A DNA stretch of 64,000 nucleotides from Actinomycetota bacterium (GCA_009698615.1 WLPU01000004.1:46473-110472); one strand, 5' to 3'. Positions 19,270-29,678 are shown, counted from the first letter of the stretch. Numbers and translations are program-made. The notes: generated by a model not told the origin, from the sequence alone.

Positions 19270-19722
19270 TTATCCTACTTTCTCAAGTGCGAAACGGGTC
19301 CTAGGGTATCGAAATAGATAGACCGACAAGATAAGCAAACCAAAATCTCTGGCAATTTCTGGTAAATATTTTGTGTCTTTGGGATCCACTTGGCCTCCGC
19401 CACCAAAACAGCCGCAGTCGATAGAAAGACCACGTGCCCATGCCTGTGAAATGGCTGCGATAAACAGGAGCATGAGGGCTCCGGCAAAGATTGAAGTGTG
19501 CCGCACTGCTACGCCTAGGATTAATAAGAGCCCTGCTCCAATTTCCAGCCAAGGCAGAGCGATTCCAAAAACATTTGCTACGGGTATTGGAAGAACTTCG
19601 TAAGCACGCACAGCCATTTTTGCTTTACTCGGATTGAATGCTTTGAGATATCCGGCGAATGCAAGCACTCCGCCGAGGATCAAACGCGAGAGTAAGCCAA
19701 TCCAGGGACCATATTTCTTCAT
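19270..19722 (-). CDS. DoxX/MauE-family membrane protein
   Basis: A 150-residue protein with four hydrophobic helices, of the MauE/DoxX type. Landmarks are SRLILGGVLAFAGYLKAFNP at the N terminus and the motif IDCGCFGGGG near residue 105, whose cysteine pair is characteristic of MauE-like redox proteins. The ATG overlaps the trpA stop (ATGA). The neighbouring DsbA-like gene suggests that it passes electrons between the membrane and that protein. A connection with tryptophan synthesis is not implied by anything in the sequence. Confidence 0.82.
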   Translation of the reverse strand: MKKYGPWIGLLSRLILGGVLAFAGYLKAFNPSKAKMAVRAYEVLPIPVANVFGIALPWLEIGAGLLLILGVAVRHTSIFAGALMLLFIAAISQAWARGLSIDCGCFGGGGQVDPKDTKYLPEIARDFGLLILSVYLFRYPRTRFALEKVG

Positions 19723-20522
19723 CGAGCCTGCCTCACTCCCGCCACCAATTGTTTTGCAAGTTCGGCCACTGCCGCTAGGCCTTCTTCTTCAGATTTGGCC
19801 TCTAGTAACAACTTAATAAATGCAGATCCCACAATAACTCCGTCAGCATAGGAAGCAACCTCTTTGGCCTGCTCTCTGGTCGATACGCCTAGGCCAACTG
19901 CAATGGGCAAAGTCGAAACTTTTCGAATCCGAGAAACAAGATTGTGCGCACCTGATGCCATTGAAGTACGTGCGCCAGTGACTCCCATAATGCTTGCAGC
20001 ATAAACAAATCCAGAGCATTCATTTGTTACTTTGACCAGGCGATCATCGGTTGTGCTTAATGCAACCACAAAAATGCTATTGATTTCTGCTTTGGATGTG
20101 GCATTTTTCCATTCCTGAGATTCTTCGATGGTGAGATCCGGAGTAATTACACCTGAACCGCCATTTCGTGCCATCTCTGCAGCAAATGCACTCACACCAA
20201 ACTTCTCAATCGGATTCCAGTATGTCATCACCAAAGCAGGCAATCCGGCTTCATGCGCTGACTTCAAGGTTTCAAAAACTTCCTTTGCGCCAGTACCTGC
20301 TGCCAATGCAATGCTGGCCGCCTCTTGGATTGTGGGGCCATCCATTACGGGGTCGCTATAAGGGAAACCAACTTCAACTGCGTCTACTCCAGCCTTGGCG
20401 AACTCTTCTATAACCTTCTTACAGCCAGCAGCAGATGGAAATCCTGCTGGAATGTATGCAATCAATGCCGCTCGATTTTCTTTTCGAACTTGTACAAACA
20501 TCTGTTCCAGAGCTGTCGTCAT
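19719..20522 (-). CDS. trpA: Tryptophan synthase alpha subunit
   Basis: A 267-residue TIM barrel that cleaves indole-3-glycerol phosphate to indole, which is passed to TrpB. The catalytic Glu and Asp are in VDAVEVGFPYSDPVMDGP, and the phosphate-binding loops are visible (VTGARTS, LGVSTREQA, VIVGSAFIK). It starts directly after the trpB stop (no gap), as usual for trpBA pairs. The length is normal. Confidence 0.97.
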   Translation of the reverse strand: MTTALEQMFVQVRKENRAALIAYIPAGFPSAAGCKKVIEEFAKAGVDAVEVGFPYSDPVMDGPTIQEAASIALAAGTGAKEVFETLKSAHEAGLPALVMTYWNPIEKFGVSAFAAEMARNGGSGVITPDLTIEESQEWKNATSKAEINSIFVVALSTTDDRLVKVTNECSGFVYAASIMGVTGARTSMASGAHNLVSRIRKVSTLPIAVGLGVSTREQAKEVASYADGVIVGSAFIKLLLEAKSEEEGLAAVAELAKQLVAGVRQAR

Positions 20523-21713
20523 TTACAGTGGTACCTCGAAATAGTCAGCGGCAGTTGCTACATCTTTATCGCCGCGTCCGGAGAGATTAATCAATAGAAT
20601 TGCATCAGGGCCGAGTTCTTTTCCGACGATCATCGCGCCTGCCAATGCGTGCGCGGTCTCAATTGCAGGAATTATTCCCTCCGTCTTACATAAGAGGGCA
20701 AATGCTTCCATCGCTTGAGCATCTGTAATTGCACGGTATTCAGCGCGCCCACTGTCATGGAGAAATGCATGCTCTGGTCCTACGCCTGGATAATCTAAAC
20801 CAGCCGATATCGAATGTGACTCGATGGTTTGTCCATTCTCATCTTGCAAAACGTACGAGCGAGTTCCATGAAGAACTCCAGGTGAGCCTCCAGTGATTGT
20901 TGCTGCGTGACGTCCAGTTTCGACACCATCGCCACCTGCCTCAAAACCAATAAGGCGCACCGATGCGTCAGGTATAAAGGCATGAAATATACCTATTGCG
21001 TTAGAGCCTCCACCAATACATGCAAGGACTGCATCCGGAAGGCGCCCGGTGAGCTCTAACACTTGAGCTCGCGCTTCTTCACCAATGATCTTATGAAAAT
21101 CCCTCACCATTGTCGGGAAAGGGTGCGGTCCGGCCACCGTCCCCAATAAGTAATGTGTAGTTTCCACATTTGTTACCCAATCGCGCATTGCCTCATTAAT
21201 CGCATCCTTAAGAGTCTTCGAGCCAGTCGTTACCGGAATTACTTCTGCGCCGAGCAATTTCATTCGAGCGACATTGAGTGATTGACGTTTCGTATCTTCT
21301 TCGCCCATATACACAACACACTCAAGACCAAACAGTGCAGCTGCAGTTGCTGCCGCTACGCCATGTTGACCGGCTCCCGTTTCAGCGATGATGCGCTTTT
21401 TTCCCATGCGCTGTGTTAAAAGCGCTTGCCCCAACACATTATTAATCTTGTGGCTTCCAGTGTGATTAAGGTCTTCACGCTTGAGCAAAATCTCCGCTCC
21501 ACCTGCGTGTTCGGCAAATCTTTTTGCTCGCGTAAGAATGCTTGGACGCCCGGTGTAAGTTAAATGCAGTTCTGCTAGTTCTTTTTGAAAACTTGGATCA
21601 ATAATTGCGGCATTATGCGCTGCCTCAAGTTCATCTAACGCTCCTATGAGGGCCTCGGGAACAAATCGACCGCCGTATGGTCCAAAGTGCCCGATTGAAT
21701 GTGATTGCTCCAT
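20523..21713 (-). CDS. trpB: Tryptophan synthase beta subunit
   Basis: A 396-residue PLP enzyme that joins indole and serine. The Schiff-base lysine is in [11 protein letters not shown], the phosphate-binding loop is [10 protein letters not shown], and the start [12 protein letters not shown] is the standard TrpB1 beginning. It follows trpC by 12 bases. The trpC-B-A order, without trpD or trpG, means that the remaining steps are encoded elsewhere. Confidence 0.97.
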   Translation of the reverse strand: MEQSHSIGHFGPYGGRFVPEALIGALDELEAAHNAAIIDPSFQKELAELHLTYTGRPSILTRAKRFAEHAGGAEILLKREDLNHTGSHKINNVLGQALLTQRMGKKRIIAETGAGQHGVAAATAAALFGLECVVYMGEEDTKRQSLNVARMKLLGAEVIPVTTGSKTLKDAINEAMRDWVTNVETTHYLLGTVAGPHPFPTMVRDFHKIIGEEARAQVLELTGRLPDAVLACIGGGSNAIGIFHAFIPDASVRLIGFEAGGDGVETGRHAATITGGSPGVLHGTRSYVLQDENGQTIESHSISAGLDYPGVGPEHAFLHDSGRAEYRAITDAQAMEAFALLCKTEGIIPAIETAHALAGAMIVGKELGPDAILLINLSGRGDKDVATAADYFEVPL

Positions 21714-21725
21714 AATGTGGAAAGT

Positions 21726-22502
21726 CTACCCTCTGCCTAAGAGAGTGCGCATAGTCAAAGCAATATCGTCGCCCGAACGAACCAGTGCCTCACCTACCAA
21801 AATCGCATCTGCCCCACACTGTGAAGCAAATTCTGCATCTTCACTTGTGCTGATTCCCGATTCTGCGACCTTAATCACATTCTTGGGAATTTGCGGAATC
21901 AATGCTTGGAATACTCCACGATGCACATCGAGAGTTTTTAGATCCCTGGAATTTACTCCCACAATCGCCGGGGAAATTTCAAGAGCACGTTCTAGTTCAT
22001 CCAGAGTATGAACTTCAACTAGGGCTTGCATACCTAGTTCATGAGTCAGGGAAGCAAAATCACGAAGTTGGCTTTGCGAAAGCGCGGCAACAATAAGTAA
22101 AACAAGATCGGCACCATGAGCGCGTGCTTCAAAGAATTGATAGTCATCTACCATGAAATCTTTACGCAAAATAGGAATGGTGATTGCTGAGCGAACAAGA
22201 TCCAGATCTTCTAAAGAACCGCCAAAGCGTCGCTTTTCAGTAAGAACGCTCACGACCGCTGCCCCTGCATCTTGATAACTTTTGGCTAATGCAGCCGGAT
22301 TAGCGATTGAAGCAAGGGCTCCTTTACTCGGTGAGGAACGTTTCACTTCAGCGATCACTTGCATCCCAGCCGAAGACAGGGCTGCGCTTGCTGCACGTAC
22401 TGATGGAGCAGAATCTATTTTTTCTTGGAGTTCAGAAAGTGAAATTCTTCGCGTCGCTAAATCCTCACGTACCCCCACAATAATGTCATCCAGGACGCTC
22501 AT
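21726..22502 (-). CDS. trpC: Indole-3-glycerol phosphate synthase
   Basis: A 258-residue TIM barrel that makes indole-3-glycerol phosphate from CdRP. The catalytic residues lie in IAEVKRSSPSKG (Lys, Lys) and ILRKDFMVDDYQ, with VGVNSRDLKTLDVH and the phosphate loop VAESGIST further on. It is a stand-alone TrpC without a fused TrpF domain. Its ATG overlaps the stop of the 63-residue upstream gene (ATGA). Confidence 0.97.
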   Translation of the reverse strand: MSVLDDIIVGVREDLATRRISLSELQEKIDSAPSVRAASAALSSAGMQVIAEVKRSSPSKGALASIANPAALAKSYQDAGAAVVSVLTEKRRFGGSLEDLDLVRSAITIPILRKDFMVDDYQFFEARAHGADLVLLIVAALSQSQLRDFASLTHELGMQALVEVHTLDELERALEISPAIVGVNSRDLKTLDVHRGVFQALIPQIPKNVIKVAESGISTSEDAEFASQCGADAILVGEALVRSGDDIALTMRTLLGRG

Positions 22503-22690
22503 GGAAGCTCTTTAGATTCAGAAAGATGAGGGGCTTCAATGGTCGGATCTACGTTCAGATCTAATGAATTCCATGGTGAAAGTTTCTTAGTTGAGGCCGT
22601 CCGACTATATCGTGAAGGTAATTTAACAATCCGTACTAATGCCACCGCAGCAAGAAAGAGACAAAGTGCGGCGACAATCAAGTTGCGCAT
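22499..22690 (-). CDS. Small membrane protein in the trp operon (63 aa)
   Basis: A 63-residue protein with a single N-terminal hydrophobic helix (about residues 3-22), then a basic stretch (RIVKLPSRYSR) and a polar tail of about 35 residues. It has a good AAGGA 7 bases before its ATG, begins 2 bases after trpE and overlaps trpC by 4 bases, which supports it as a real gene. Many actinobacteria have a larger trp-associated membrane protein (about 200 residues) at this place; this may be a reduced or unrelated counterpart. No function can be assigned. Confidence 0.7.
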   Translation of the reverse strand: MRNLIVAALCLFLAAVALVRIVKLPSRYSRTASTKKLSPWNSLDLNVDPTIEAPHLSESKELP

Positions 22691-22692
22691 AG

Positions 22693-24183
22693 TTAATCCT
22701 TGAGTTTCACTAATGAATTTGCCGCATGGATTGCCCCAAGAACGGCTGCGGCTTTATTAATACACTCTTGATTTTCTGATTCGGGATCTGAATCTGCAAC
22801 AATGCCTGCACCTGCCTGCACATATGCCTTAGATTTATAAAGTACAGCGGTCCTGATGGCTATGCAGGTATCTATATTGCCTGTGAAATCAATGTATCCA
22901 ATTGCGCCACCATAAATTCCTCGGCGAGTAGTTTCGAGGCTTTCAATAATTTCCATCGCTCGAGGTTTTGGTGCTCCAGAAAGGGTGCCTGCTGGAAATA
23001 CTGAAAAGAGTGCATCCACTGGTGAGGCAGTACTGGCAAGTGTGCCTGTCACTGTTGACACGATATGCATCACATGCGAATAACGTTCGATGTGCATGAA
23101 TTCGACAACTTCGACCGTGCCTGGTGCGCATACTCTCCCGAGGTCATTTCGTCCGAGATCTACAAGCATGAGATGTTCTGCTCGTTCCTTGGGATCGGCA
23201 AGCAACTCTTCTCCCAAGCGATGATCTTCCTCTGGTGAGGCCGAACGCTTACGAGTGCCCGCAATTGGATGAATTAATACTTCTCGATCCGTAACTTTAA
23301 CTAGCGCTTCGGGGCTAGAACCAACAACATCAAGGCCATCAGGCAAACGCAAGATATACATATAAGGGCTTGGATTATGTAGGCGCAGCGCACGGTAGAC
23401 ATCAAGGGCATCGGTTGGGCAACCCATACTAAAACGTTGAGATAAGACTATTTGAAATGCCTCACCCCGAGTAATCTCTGCCTTCGCATGCATTACACGG
23501 TCCCGATATTCCTGCGCGGAAGCATTGCGTTCATATTCGGGATGTGTGCGCGCGGCAATAGTGGCAATGTCACCAGGAGATGCTGCCAATAAATCTTGTT
23601 GCATGCGATCGAGTCTTACTTGCGCGGAATGAAAAGCCTCATCGACGCGTTCATCGCTTCCATCCCAATTAATGGCGTTAGCGATCAAAGTAATGGTGCC
23701 GTCGCTGTGATCTAAGACCGCCAAATCACTCGTGAGCATGAATGCTAAATCTGGCAAAGGTAAATCTTTCTTTGCAAGCATGGGAAGTTTTTCGATGCCA
23801 CGAACGCAGTCGTAACCCATGTAACCAACGAGACCTCCAGTGAGCGGAGGTAGACCCGCAATTTTTGGTGAACGAAGATGCTGTGCACAGATTCGAAGTG
23901 CCTCAAGAACGGGCATTTGAGTAGGCGCGCCAGCCGGAACAATTCCATCCCAAAGGGCCTGACCATCTCTCTCGGTCAGAGTTGATTCGCAGCGCACTCC
24001 AATGAATGAATAACGAGACCATGCGCCACCGTGCTCGGCTGATTCCAAGAGGAAGGTCCCCGACGCATTCTTTGCCAACTTTCGGTAAACACCCAAAGGC
24101 GTTTCGCTATCGGCAAGCAACTTTCTAGAAATAGGAATGACGTTAAATTCTTTGGCGTAGGCTCTAAATTCTTCAATGTTCAT
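22693..24183 (-). CDS. trpE: Anthranilate synthase component I
   Basis: A 496-residue chorismate-using enzyme, the first step of tryptophan synthesis. The N-terminal domain has the feedback-binding segment LLESAEHGG (equivalent to LLES in other TrpE proteins), and the C-terminal chorismate-binding domain shows PEALVKV, HPIAGTRKR, DLGRNDLGRVC and FPAGTLSGAPK. The glutaminase partner TrpG is not in the window. Its ATG overlaps the hisI stop, which fuses the his and trp series into one transcript. Confidence 0.97.
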   Translation of the reverse strand: MNIEEFRAYAKEFNVIPISRKLLADSETPLGVYRKLAKNASGTFLLESAEHGGAWSRYSFIGVRCESTLTERDGQALWDGIVPAGAPTQMPVLEALRICAQHLRSPKIAGLPPLTGGLVGYMGYDCVRGIEKLPMLAKKDLPLPDLAFMLTSDLAVLDHSDGTITLIANAINWDGSDERVDEAFHSAQVRLDRMQQDLLAASPGDIATIAARTHPEYERNASAQEYRDRVMHAKAEITRGEAFQIVLSQRFSMGCPTDALDVYRALRLHNPSPYMYILRLPDGLDVVGSSPEALVKVTDREVLIHPIAGTRKRSASPEEDHRLGEELLADPKERAEHLMLVDLGRNDLGRVCAPGTVEVVEFMHIERYSHVMHIVSTVTGTLASTASPVDALFSVFPAGTLSGAPKPRAMEIIESLETTRRGIYGGAIGYIDFTGNIDTCIAIRTAVLYKSKAYVQAGAGIVADSDPESENQECINKAAAVLGAIHAANSLVKLKD

Positions 24184-24530
24184 TTCTTCACCAGCTCAAT
24201 GTCGCGGTAGAAACAGGTGGGACTGCCAGTGTGGCAAGCAACTCCGATTTGATCGACCTTGAGGACAATTGCATCTCCATCACAATCCAATGAAATGGAA
24301 CGAACGTGTTGAGTATTGCCTGATGTCGCGCCTTTCACCCACATCTCATTACGGCTACGGCTCCAATATGTTCCTTGGTGAGTTTTGATCGTCAGCTCTA
24401 GCGCTTCTCTGTTCATCCATGCGAGCATTAAAATTTCCCCAGATGTTGCATCCTGCGCAATTGCGGCAATGAGCTGCTGTGAGTCTTGGAAAATATTTTC
24501 AAGCGCAATGGATCCTTCAGCGCTTTTCAT
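24180..24530 (-). CDS. hisI: Phosphoribosyl-AMP cyclohydrolase
   Basis: A 116-residue zinc enzyme that opens the ring of phosphoribosyl-AMP, the third step of histidine synthesis. The zinc/Mg motifs are present: LDCDGDAI, VACHTGSPTCFYR, and the substrate region TYWSRSRNEMWVKG. Start ATG 24530 is chosen because it follows the hisF stop by 14 bases; an in-frame start at 24572 would lie inside hisF and add 14 residues not found in the family. It is a HisI-only protein; HisE is encoded elsewhere. Confidence 0.94.
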   Translation of the reverse strand: MKSAEGSIALENIFQDSQQLIAAIAQDATSGEILMLAWMNREALELTIKTHQGTYWSRSRNEMWVKGATSGNTQHVRSISLDCDGDAIVLKVDQIGVACHTGSPTCFYRDIELVKK

Positions 24531-24544
24531 ATGCTTATTCTGCC

Positions 24545-25318
24545 CTATGCGGTCGTTGCCTCGCGCACGCAATATCCAGCAGAACCTAGATATCTCTTCA
24601 CGTCACCGATCCGGTGTATGCCAAAATGAAAGACACTGGCTGCCAACAACGCATCGGCTCCAGCATTCAACGCGGCCGCAAAATCATCCAGGCTTCCGGC
24701 TCCCCCGCTGGCTATAAGAGGTACAGATGTCACGGCTCGAACAGCTTTAATCATTCCGATGTCATACCCGGCCCGAGTGCCATCTGCATCCATGGAATTA
24801 AGCAATATCTCACCGACCCCAAGGGAACATGCGCGACCCACCCACGTAAGCGCATCCATTCGCGTTCCTTCGCGTCCGCCATGTGTAGTTACTTCGAATC
24901 CAGAATCAGTATTTGCTCGTCTTGCGTCAACGGATAAAACCAAAACTTGAGAACCAAACCGATCGGCAATTTCGGCAATCAATTCAGGGCGAGTGATTGC
25001 CGCAGTATTGATCGACACTTTATCTGCGCCTGCTCGGAGAAGTTGATCGACATCACTCACAGAGCGAATTCCACCGCCAACGGTAAGTGGAATAAAGACT
25101 TCTTCAGCACACTTGCGAATAACATCCAGAGTCATCTCATGCCCAGAACTACTTGCTGATATATCTAGAAATGTCAGTTCATCAGCGCCTTCTTTATTAT
25201 ACAAAGATGCCATCTCAACTGGATCCCCCGCATCAATAAGATTTGTGAAATTCACACCTTTCACTACACGACCGTCGGTGACATCAAGGCAAGGAATGAT
25301 TCGTACTGACAATGTCAT
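24545..25318 (-). CDS. hisF: Imidazole glycerol phosphate synthase cyclase subunit
   Basis: A 257-residue TIM barrel that uses ammonia from HisH to make imidazole glycerol phosphate and AICAR. The catalytic Asp residues are in [16 protein letters not shown] and [15 protein letters not shown], and the phosphate loops are visible ([18 protein letters not shown]). Its ATG overlaps the hisA stop (ATGA). Confidence 0.97.
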   Translation of the reverse strand: MTLSVRIIPCLDVTDGRVVKGVNFTNLIDAGDPVEMASLYNKEGADELTFLDISASSSGHEMTLDVIRKCAEEVFIPLTVGGGIRSVSDVDQLLRAGADKVSINTAAITRPELIAEIADRFGSQVLVLSVDARRANTDSGFEVTTHGGREGTRMDALTWVGRACSLGVGEILLNSMDADGTRAGYDIGMIKAVRAVTSVPLIASGGAGSLDDFAAALNAGADALLAASVFHFGIHRIGDVKRYLGSAGYCVREATTA

Positions 25319-26043
25319 CGGCGTGTTACCTCAAGTGCTTCTTGCAACGTAAAGGCACCCGCATAAAGTGCCTTACCTACGATCGCACCTTCAACACCGA
25401 GTGAAGTAAGTCTTGAAAGCGTTTCAATATCCACCAGCGAAGAAATGCCACCGCTGGCGATAACGGGCTTTGATGTTGCTGCACAGACAGATTTCAGTAA
25501 TTCGATATTAGGCCCAGTCAAAGTTCCATCTCTAGCGACATCGGTCAGGACATAACGCGCGCATCCATCCTTGTCTAAGCGGGAAATTGTTTCAAAAAGA
25601 TCTCCGCCTTCACTTGTCCATCCTCGAGCAGCCAACGTGTGACCACGAACATCAAGACCAACCGCAATTTTGTCTCCATGTTCAGCAATCACTTGCGAAG
25701 TCCAGAATGGATTCTCTAGGGCCGCTGTTCCCAAATTTATACGTTGACATCCGGTGGCTAAAGCGCGAGCCAGCGAGACTTCTTCTCTGATGCCGCCAGA
25801 AAGTTCTACTTTTATGTCTAGGGCGCCAATTACACGTGCTACAAGATCAGAATTATCACCACGACTAAATGCTGCATCCAAATCCACTAGGTGAATCCAT
25901 TCGGCTCCTGCTGCTTGAAATTCAAGAGCTACATCAAGCGGATCTCCATAAATGCTCTCTCTACTGAGTTCGCCTTGGACCAAGCGCACCGCTTTGCCAT
26001 CTTTGACGTCAACGGCTGGCAATAATTCTAGGTAGCGTGCCAT
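25315..26043 (-). CDS. priA: Phosphoribosyl isomerase A (HisA/TrpF, PriA type)
   Basis: A 242-residue TIM barrel of the HisA family. It is closer in its recognisable segments to actinobacterial PriA than to plain His[37 protein letters not shown], and Arg-Gly-Trp in [11 protein letters not shown], where PriA holds the Arg and Trp used to bind both substrates. PriA isomerises both ProFAR (His) and phosphoribosylanthranilate (Trp). No trpF exists in the trp series, which fits. Start ATG 26043 overlaps the hisH stop (TAATG); an in-frame start at 26061 is less likely. Confidence 0.9.
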   Translation of the reverse strand: MARYLELLPAVDVKDGKAVRLVQGELSRESIYGDPLDVALEFQAAGAEWIHLVDLDAAFSRGDNSDLVARVIGALDIKVELSGGIREEVSLARALATGCQRINLGTAALENPFWTSQVIAEHGDKIAVGLDVRGHTLAARGWTSEGGDLFETISRLDKDGCARYVLTDVARDGTLTGPNIELLKSVCAATSKPVIASGGISSLVDIETLSRLTSLGVEGAIVGKALYAGAFTLQEALEVTRR

Positions 26044-26651
26044 TACAACGAGTCCGTCCAATTCTTTATCAATCGCAGTCCAGCACTGCCAGATTTTTCC
26101 GGATGAAATTGTGTTGCGGTAATAGGTCCATCTTCAACTGCTGCGAGAAATCTTTGCCCGTACTCTGACCATGCTTGTAATTTTCCCACACTCCGGGTCG
26201 CCGCGTATGAGTGAACAAAATAAAATGATTGATCAGCAATACCACGAAATAGTGTCGAGCGTTCGTTAACCTCCACAGTGTTCCAGCCCATATGGGGCAA
26301 GATCGGCGCAAGCATTTTCGATACTGATCCAGACCAAACTCCAACACCGTGACTTGGGCTTGCATCGGCACGGGTAGGTTCGACTCCATTTTCAAAAAGT
26401 ATTTGCATCCCAATACAAATTCCTAGAGTTGGTCGTTCTAGTCCTAAGCGTTGTCTAATAATCGAATCGCCATCTATTGAGACCAGGCCCTTCATACATG
26501 ATTGAAACGAACCCACGCCGGGTACAACTAAACCTTCTGCCTCAAGTGCAACTTTTCGGTCAGCGGTGATAACAACTTCATGGCCAGAAGTTGCGAATGC
26601 CTTTTGGGCAGAGCGCAAATTTCCAGATCCGTAATCAAGAATTGCTATCAA
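26043..26651 (-). CDS. hisH: Imidazole glycerol phosphate synthase glutaminase subunit
   Basis: A 202-residue class I glutamine amidotransferase that supplies ammonia to HisF. The nucleophile Cys is in [12 protein letters not shown], and the His-Glu pair is in [11 protein letters not shown]. The start is TTG 26651, forming a TTGA overlap with the hisB stop; an AAAGG precedes it by 5 bases and the next residues are the first beta strand ([11 protein letters not shown]), so no later start is possible. Confidence 0.96.
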   Translation of the reverse strand: MIAILDYGSGNLRSAQKAFATSGHEVVITADRKVALEAEGLVVPGVGSFQSCMKGLVSIDGDSIIRQRLGLERPTLGICIGMQILFENGVEPTRADASPSHGVGVWSGSVSKMLAPILPHMGWNTVEVNERSTLFRGIADQSFYFVHSYAATRSVGKLQAWSEYGQRFLAAVEDGPITATQFHPEKSGSAGLRLIKNWTDSL

Positions 26652-27232
26652 AGAGCGCCTTTGGTTGAAGGAATTCCTGATACTCGACCATCGAGAGAGA
26701 CTGCATCGCGCAACGCGCGGGCGACCGCCTTAAATTGCGCTTCCATTACGTGGTGTGCGTTTCTTCCTTCAAGGACTCGGATATGTAAGGCAATGTGGGC
26801 TTCAGCAACGATCGACTCCCAAATATGGCGTCCAAGAGTTGTATCGAATGTACCGATCAACTCAACAATTTCTGGTTGGCGGTGAACCAAATATGGTCGG
26901 CCGGAAAGATCGACGGCGGCTTGAACAAGCACCTCATCCAATGGAACCATTGCATCACCAAAGCGACGTATGCCCACTTTATCTCCGAGTGCTTCACGAA
27001 GGGCCTGCCCAAAAGCTAACGCAGTGTCTTCTACGCTGTGATGCGAATCAACTTCAACATCGCCTTTGGTTTTTACAACAAGGTTGAAGCCAGAATGTTT
27101 TCCCAGTTGTCCCATCATGTGATCAAAGAATGGAACACCAGTAGAAATGTCCACCACGCCTTCGCCGTCCAGGTTAAGTTCGACGATGACGTGGGATTCC
27201 TTAGTCGCTCGCTCTACTCGAGATGTTCTCAT
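26648..27232 (-). CDS. hisB: Imidazoleglycerol-phosphate dehydratase
   Basis: A 194-residue metal enzyme for the sixth histidine step, without the phosphatase domain found in enterobacterial HisB. The metal-binding motifs are the usual pair DSHHSVEDTA and NAHHVMEA, with GVPFFDHMM before them. Its ATG overlaps the hisC stop. The matching histidinol-phosphate phosphatase is not in the window. Confidence 0.97.
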   Translation of the reverse strand: MRTSRVERATKESHVIVELNLDGEGVVDISTGVPFFDHMMGQLGKHSGFNLVVKTKGDVEVDSHHSVEDTALAFGQALREALGDKVGIRRFGDAMVPLDEVLVQAAVDLSGRPYLVHRQPEIVELIGTFDTTLGRHIWESIVAEAHIALHIRVLEGRNAHHVMEAQFKAVARALRDAVSLDGRVSGIPSTKGAL

Positions 27233-28320
27233 TGCTTGCCTCCTAGTGATTTCTTCAGTGCTGAAATAAATCTTTCATTCTCGGATTGCGTGCCGATTGT
27301 CACTCTTAGATACCCTGATAATCCCACATCGCGAATAAGTACGCCCTGATCTAGGAGTGATTGCCAGATGGTCTTTGGCGATTCAATAGCAAATAAGAGG
27401 AAATTAGCGCTGCTTGGAATAACTCTTAGGCCCATGGCTGATAACTCCGCAGCAACTTCTTCTCGCGATGTGGAAATTTCATGAACGCTTGAAAGTAGCT
27501 CGTCGCGAAAATCGATCGCTGAGAGCGCTGCGGCCTGAGTCAGTGCGCTGAGATGGTACGGGAGTCGAACTATCAGCATCGCTTCTATCACTTCCGGATC
27601 GGCAGCCATATATCCAACTCTGGCGCCAGCAAAGGCAAAAGCTTTACTCATTGTTCGAATGACTACAACGTGTGGGTGTTGTGCTATCACAGTAACTGCA
27701 GAAAGATCTTGCGAAAATTCGGCATACGCCTCATCGACAATTAAGAGTCCGGCCACGTTTGCGCAACTGTCGGCAAGGGCAATCAGATCCATTAATGAGA
27801 TTGCGCTGCCAGTTGGATTATTTGGAGTGGTTACGAATGTAAGACTTGGCCGAAGACGAAGTATGTGTGCGCAAGCGGCTTCTATATCTATTGAGAAATC
27901 TGCCTTTCGCGCGCCTTCTTCCCAGGTAGTCCCAGTAACTCGCGCGATAAGTGGGTGCATCGAGTAAGAGGGGGTGAAACCCAGTGCTCCGCCAGAACCA
28001 AAAGCAAGAAAGAGAGATTGAATAATTTCATTGCTGCCATTTGCAGCCCAAATATTGTCTTGGGTCAACGCAGTTTTAGATTGCTCATTAAGGAAATTTG
28101 CAAGTGCGCTCCGGAGCGCAACTGCATCACGATCGGGATATCGATTAAGTGTTGCAGCTACCTCTCGTATTCGATCTGCAATTTTTGCAATCAGTTGCGC
28201 CGAAGGTGGGTATGGGTTTTCATTTGTATTGAGCTGGGCTTGCGAAGGAAGTTGCGGTGCTCCGTAGGGAGTTAATTCCTGCAAATTGGCTCGAAGTGGT
28301 AACCATGATGGGGTAGTCAA
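27229..28320 (-). CDS. hisC: Histidinol-phosphate aminotransferase
   Basis: A 363-residue PLP-dependent aminotransferase of fold type I. Visible are [11 protein letters not shown], the nucleotide-like loop [30 protein letters not shown] and the Schiff-base lysine in [16 protein letters not shown]. The start is TTG 28320, overlapping the hisD stop as TTGA and preceded by GAGGGG at 7 bases. This enzyme may also serve aromatic amino acids, but nothing in the sequence decides that. Confidence 0.96.
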   Translation of the reverse strand: MTTPSWLPLRANLQELTPYGAPQLPSQAQLNTNENPYPPSAQLIAKIADRIREVAATLNRYPDRDAVALRSALANFLNEQSKTALTQDNIWAANGSNEIIQSLFLAFGSGGALGFTPSYSMHPLIARVTGTTWEEGARKADFSIDIEAACAHILRLRPSLTFVTTPNNPTGSAISLMDLIALADSCANVAGLLIVDEAYAEFSQDLSAVTVIAQHPHVVVIRTMSKAFAFAGARVGYMAADPEVIEAMLIVRLPYHLSALTQAAALSAIDFRDELLSSVHEISTSREEVAAELSAMGLRVIPSSANFLLFAIESPKTIWQSLLDQGVLIRDVGLSGYLRVTIGTQSENERFISALKKSLGGKQ

Positions 28321-29624
28321 TTTGTTTCCCCTCGAGCGGTCATCGCTTCTCCATGAGCGGGTAAATCTTCGGCGTTGGCCAAAGTAATAACAGTAGAGGT
28401 GATTTCGCGAAACGCACTCTCGCTGTATTCAATGAAATGAACTCCGCGTAGAAAAGTTTGTACAGAAAGCCCACTGGAGTGACATGCGCATCCACCGGTA
28501 GGCAGGACGTGATTGGATCCAGCAGAATAATCTCCGAGTGAAACGGGAGAAAAACGACCGAGAAACACTGCCCCAGCGTTGCGAATTCTCATCGCATCAG
28601 TCGCAGGATTCTTCGTGTGAATTTCTAGATGCTCCGGAGCATAAGCATTAATCACGTCAGTGCCTTGTTCCATCGAGTCAACTAGGACAATCGCTGATTG
28701 AATTCCGGTAAGTGCTTGTCTAATTCTCTGGGCATGCTTGGTTGCAGCAACTCGCTTTACTAATTCGCTTTCAACCAGCGTGGCCAACTTTTGAGATGAA
28801 GTCACTAAAACGGCTGCAGCAATAGTGTCATGCTCTGCTTGACTGATGAGGTCTGCCGCAACTTCACCTGCGATCGCGCTCTCGTCTGCCAAAATCGCAA
28901 TTTCGGTAGGGCCTGCCTCTGAATCTATTCCAATAACGCCGCGTAAAGATCTCTTAGCAGCAGCAACATAGATATTTCCAGGACCAGTTACCAAGTCTAC
29001 TTTTTCACACACATCTTTCATGCCATAAGCAAAGAGCGCGATGGCTTGAGCTCCACCGATGGCGTAAACCTCTGTAATTCCTAAGAGTGCGCACGTGGCC
29101 AAAATCGTGGGGTGCGGCAGTCCACCAAAATCTTTTTGAGCCGGGGACGCAACTGCGATGCTCGGCACTTGTGCAATTTGGGCAGGAATCACGTTCATCA
29201 TGACGCTGCTGGGATAAACGGCACGTCCGCCTGGAACATAGAGCCCCACTCGATCTACCGGAATCCACTTCTCGGTGACACTCGCACCTGTAACAACTGA
29301 AGTAGTCCTATCCGTGCGCACTTGATTAAGGTGAACCGTTCGAATTCTCTTTATCGAAAGTTCAAGGGCTGATCGAATATCGGGCGACAAATCATTGAGC
29401 GAGTCGGCGATTGCAGATTCTGGAACTCGAATTGAAACTGGACGAACACCATCAAATTCTTCACATAATTGGAATAAATCTTCTTGATTTCCGTTTTCTA
29501 CTTTTGCAAGAATGGGAGCAATAAGCCCCATCGCTTCCTGAACATTTAGTGCAGCACGTGGAAGCAATGATTTATATTCTGATTTCGTGAGTGCTTGCCC
29601 GCGGCAGTCAACGCTTCGAATCAT
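28317..29624 (-). CDS. hisD: Histidinol dehydrogenase
   Basis: A 435-residue zinc enzyme for the last two steps of histidine synthesis. It has [30 protein letters not shown], the signature [25 protein letters not shown], the general-base segment YAPEHLEIH and the zinc-binding [12 protein letters not shown]. It is the first gene of the 16-gene his-trp-lgt series. Its ATG lies 6 bases after a TAGACT -10 box and no ribosome binding site is visible, so it may be translated from a leaderless message. Confidence 0.97.
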   Translation of the reverse strand: MIRSVDCRGQALTKSEYKSLLPRAALNVQEAMGLIAPILAKVENGNQEDLFQLCEEFDGVRPVSIRVPESAIADSLNDLSPDIRSALELSIKRIRTVHLNQVRTDRTTSVVTGASVTEKWIPVDRVGLYVPGGRAVYPSSVMMNVIPAQIAQVPSIAVASPAQKDFGGLPHPTILATCALLGITEVYAIGGAQAIALFAYGMKDVCEKVDLVTGPGNIYVAAAKRSLRGVIGIDSEAGPTEIAILADESAIAGEVAADLISQAEHDTIAAAVLVTSSQKLATLVESELVKRVAATKHAQRIRQALTGIQSAIVLVDSMEQGTDVINAYAPEHLEIHTKNPATDAMRIRNAGAVFLGRFSPVSLGDYSAGSNHVLPTGGCACHSSGLSVQTFLRGVHFIEYSESAFREITSTVITLANAEDLPAHGEAMTARGETN

Positions 29625-29636
29625 TGGTCAAGTCTA
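29625..29636 (-). promoter_or_regulatory. -10 box for the his-trp series
   Basis: On the minus strand TAGACT (29631-29636) is followed by 6 bases and the hisD ATG. I see no -35 hexamer at 16-18 bases. The 54-base interval between hisD and dnaE1 (29625-29678) contains no terminator hairpin, so dnaE1 transcription could also run into hisD. Confidence 0.4.
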
Positions 29637-29678
29637 GAGGTTAGGCACCGATGCGGGTCGTCAGATTATTAATGACGG

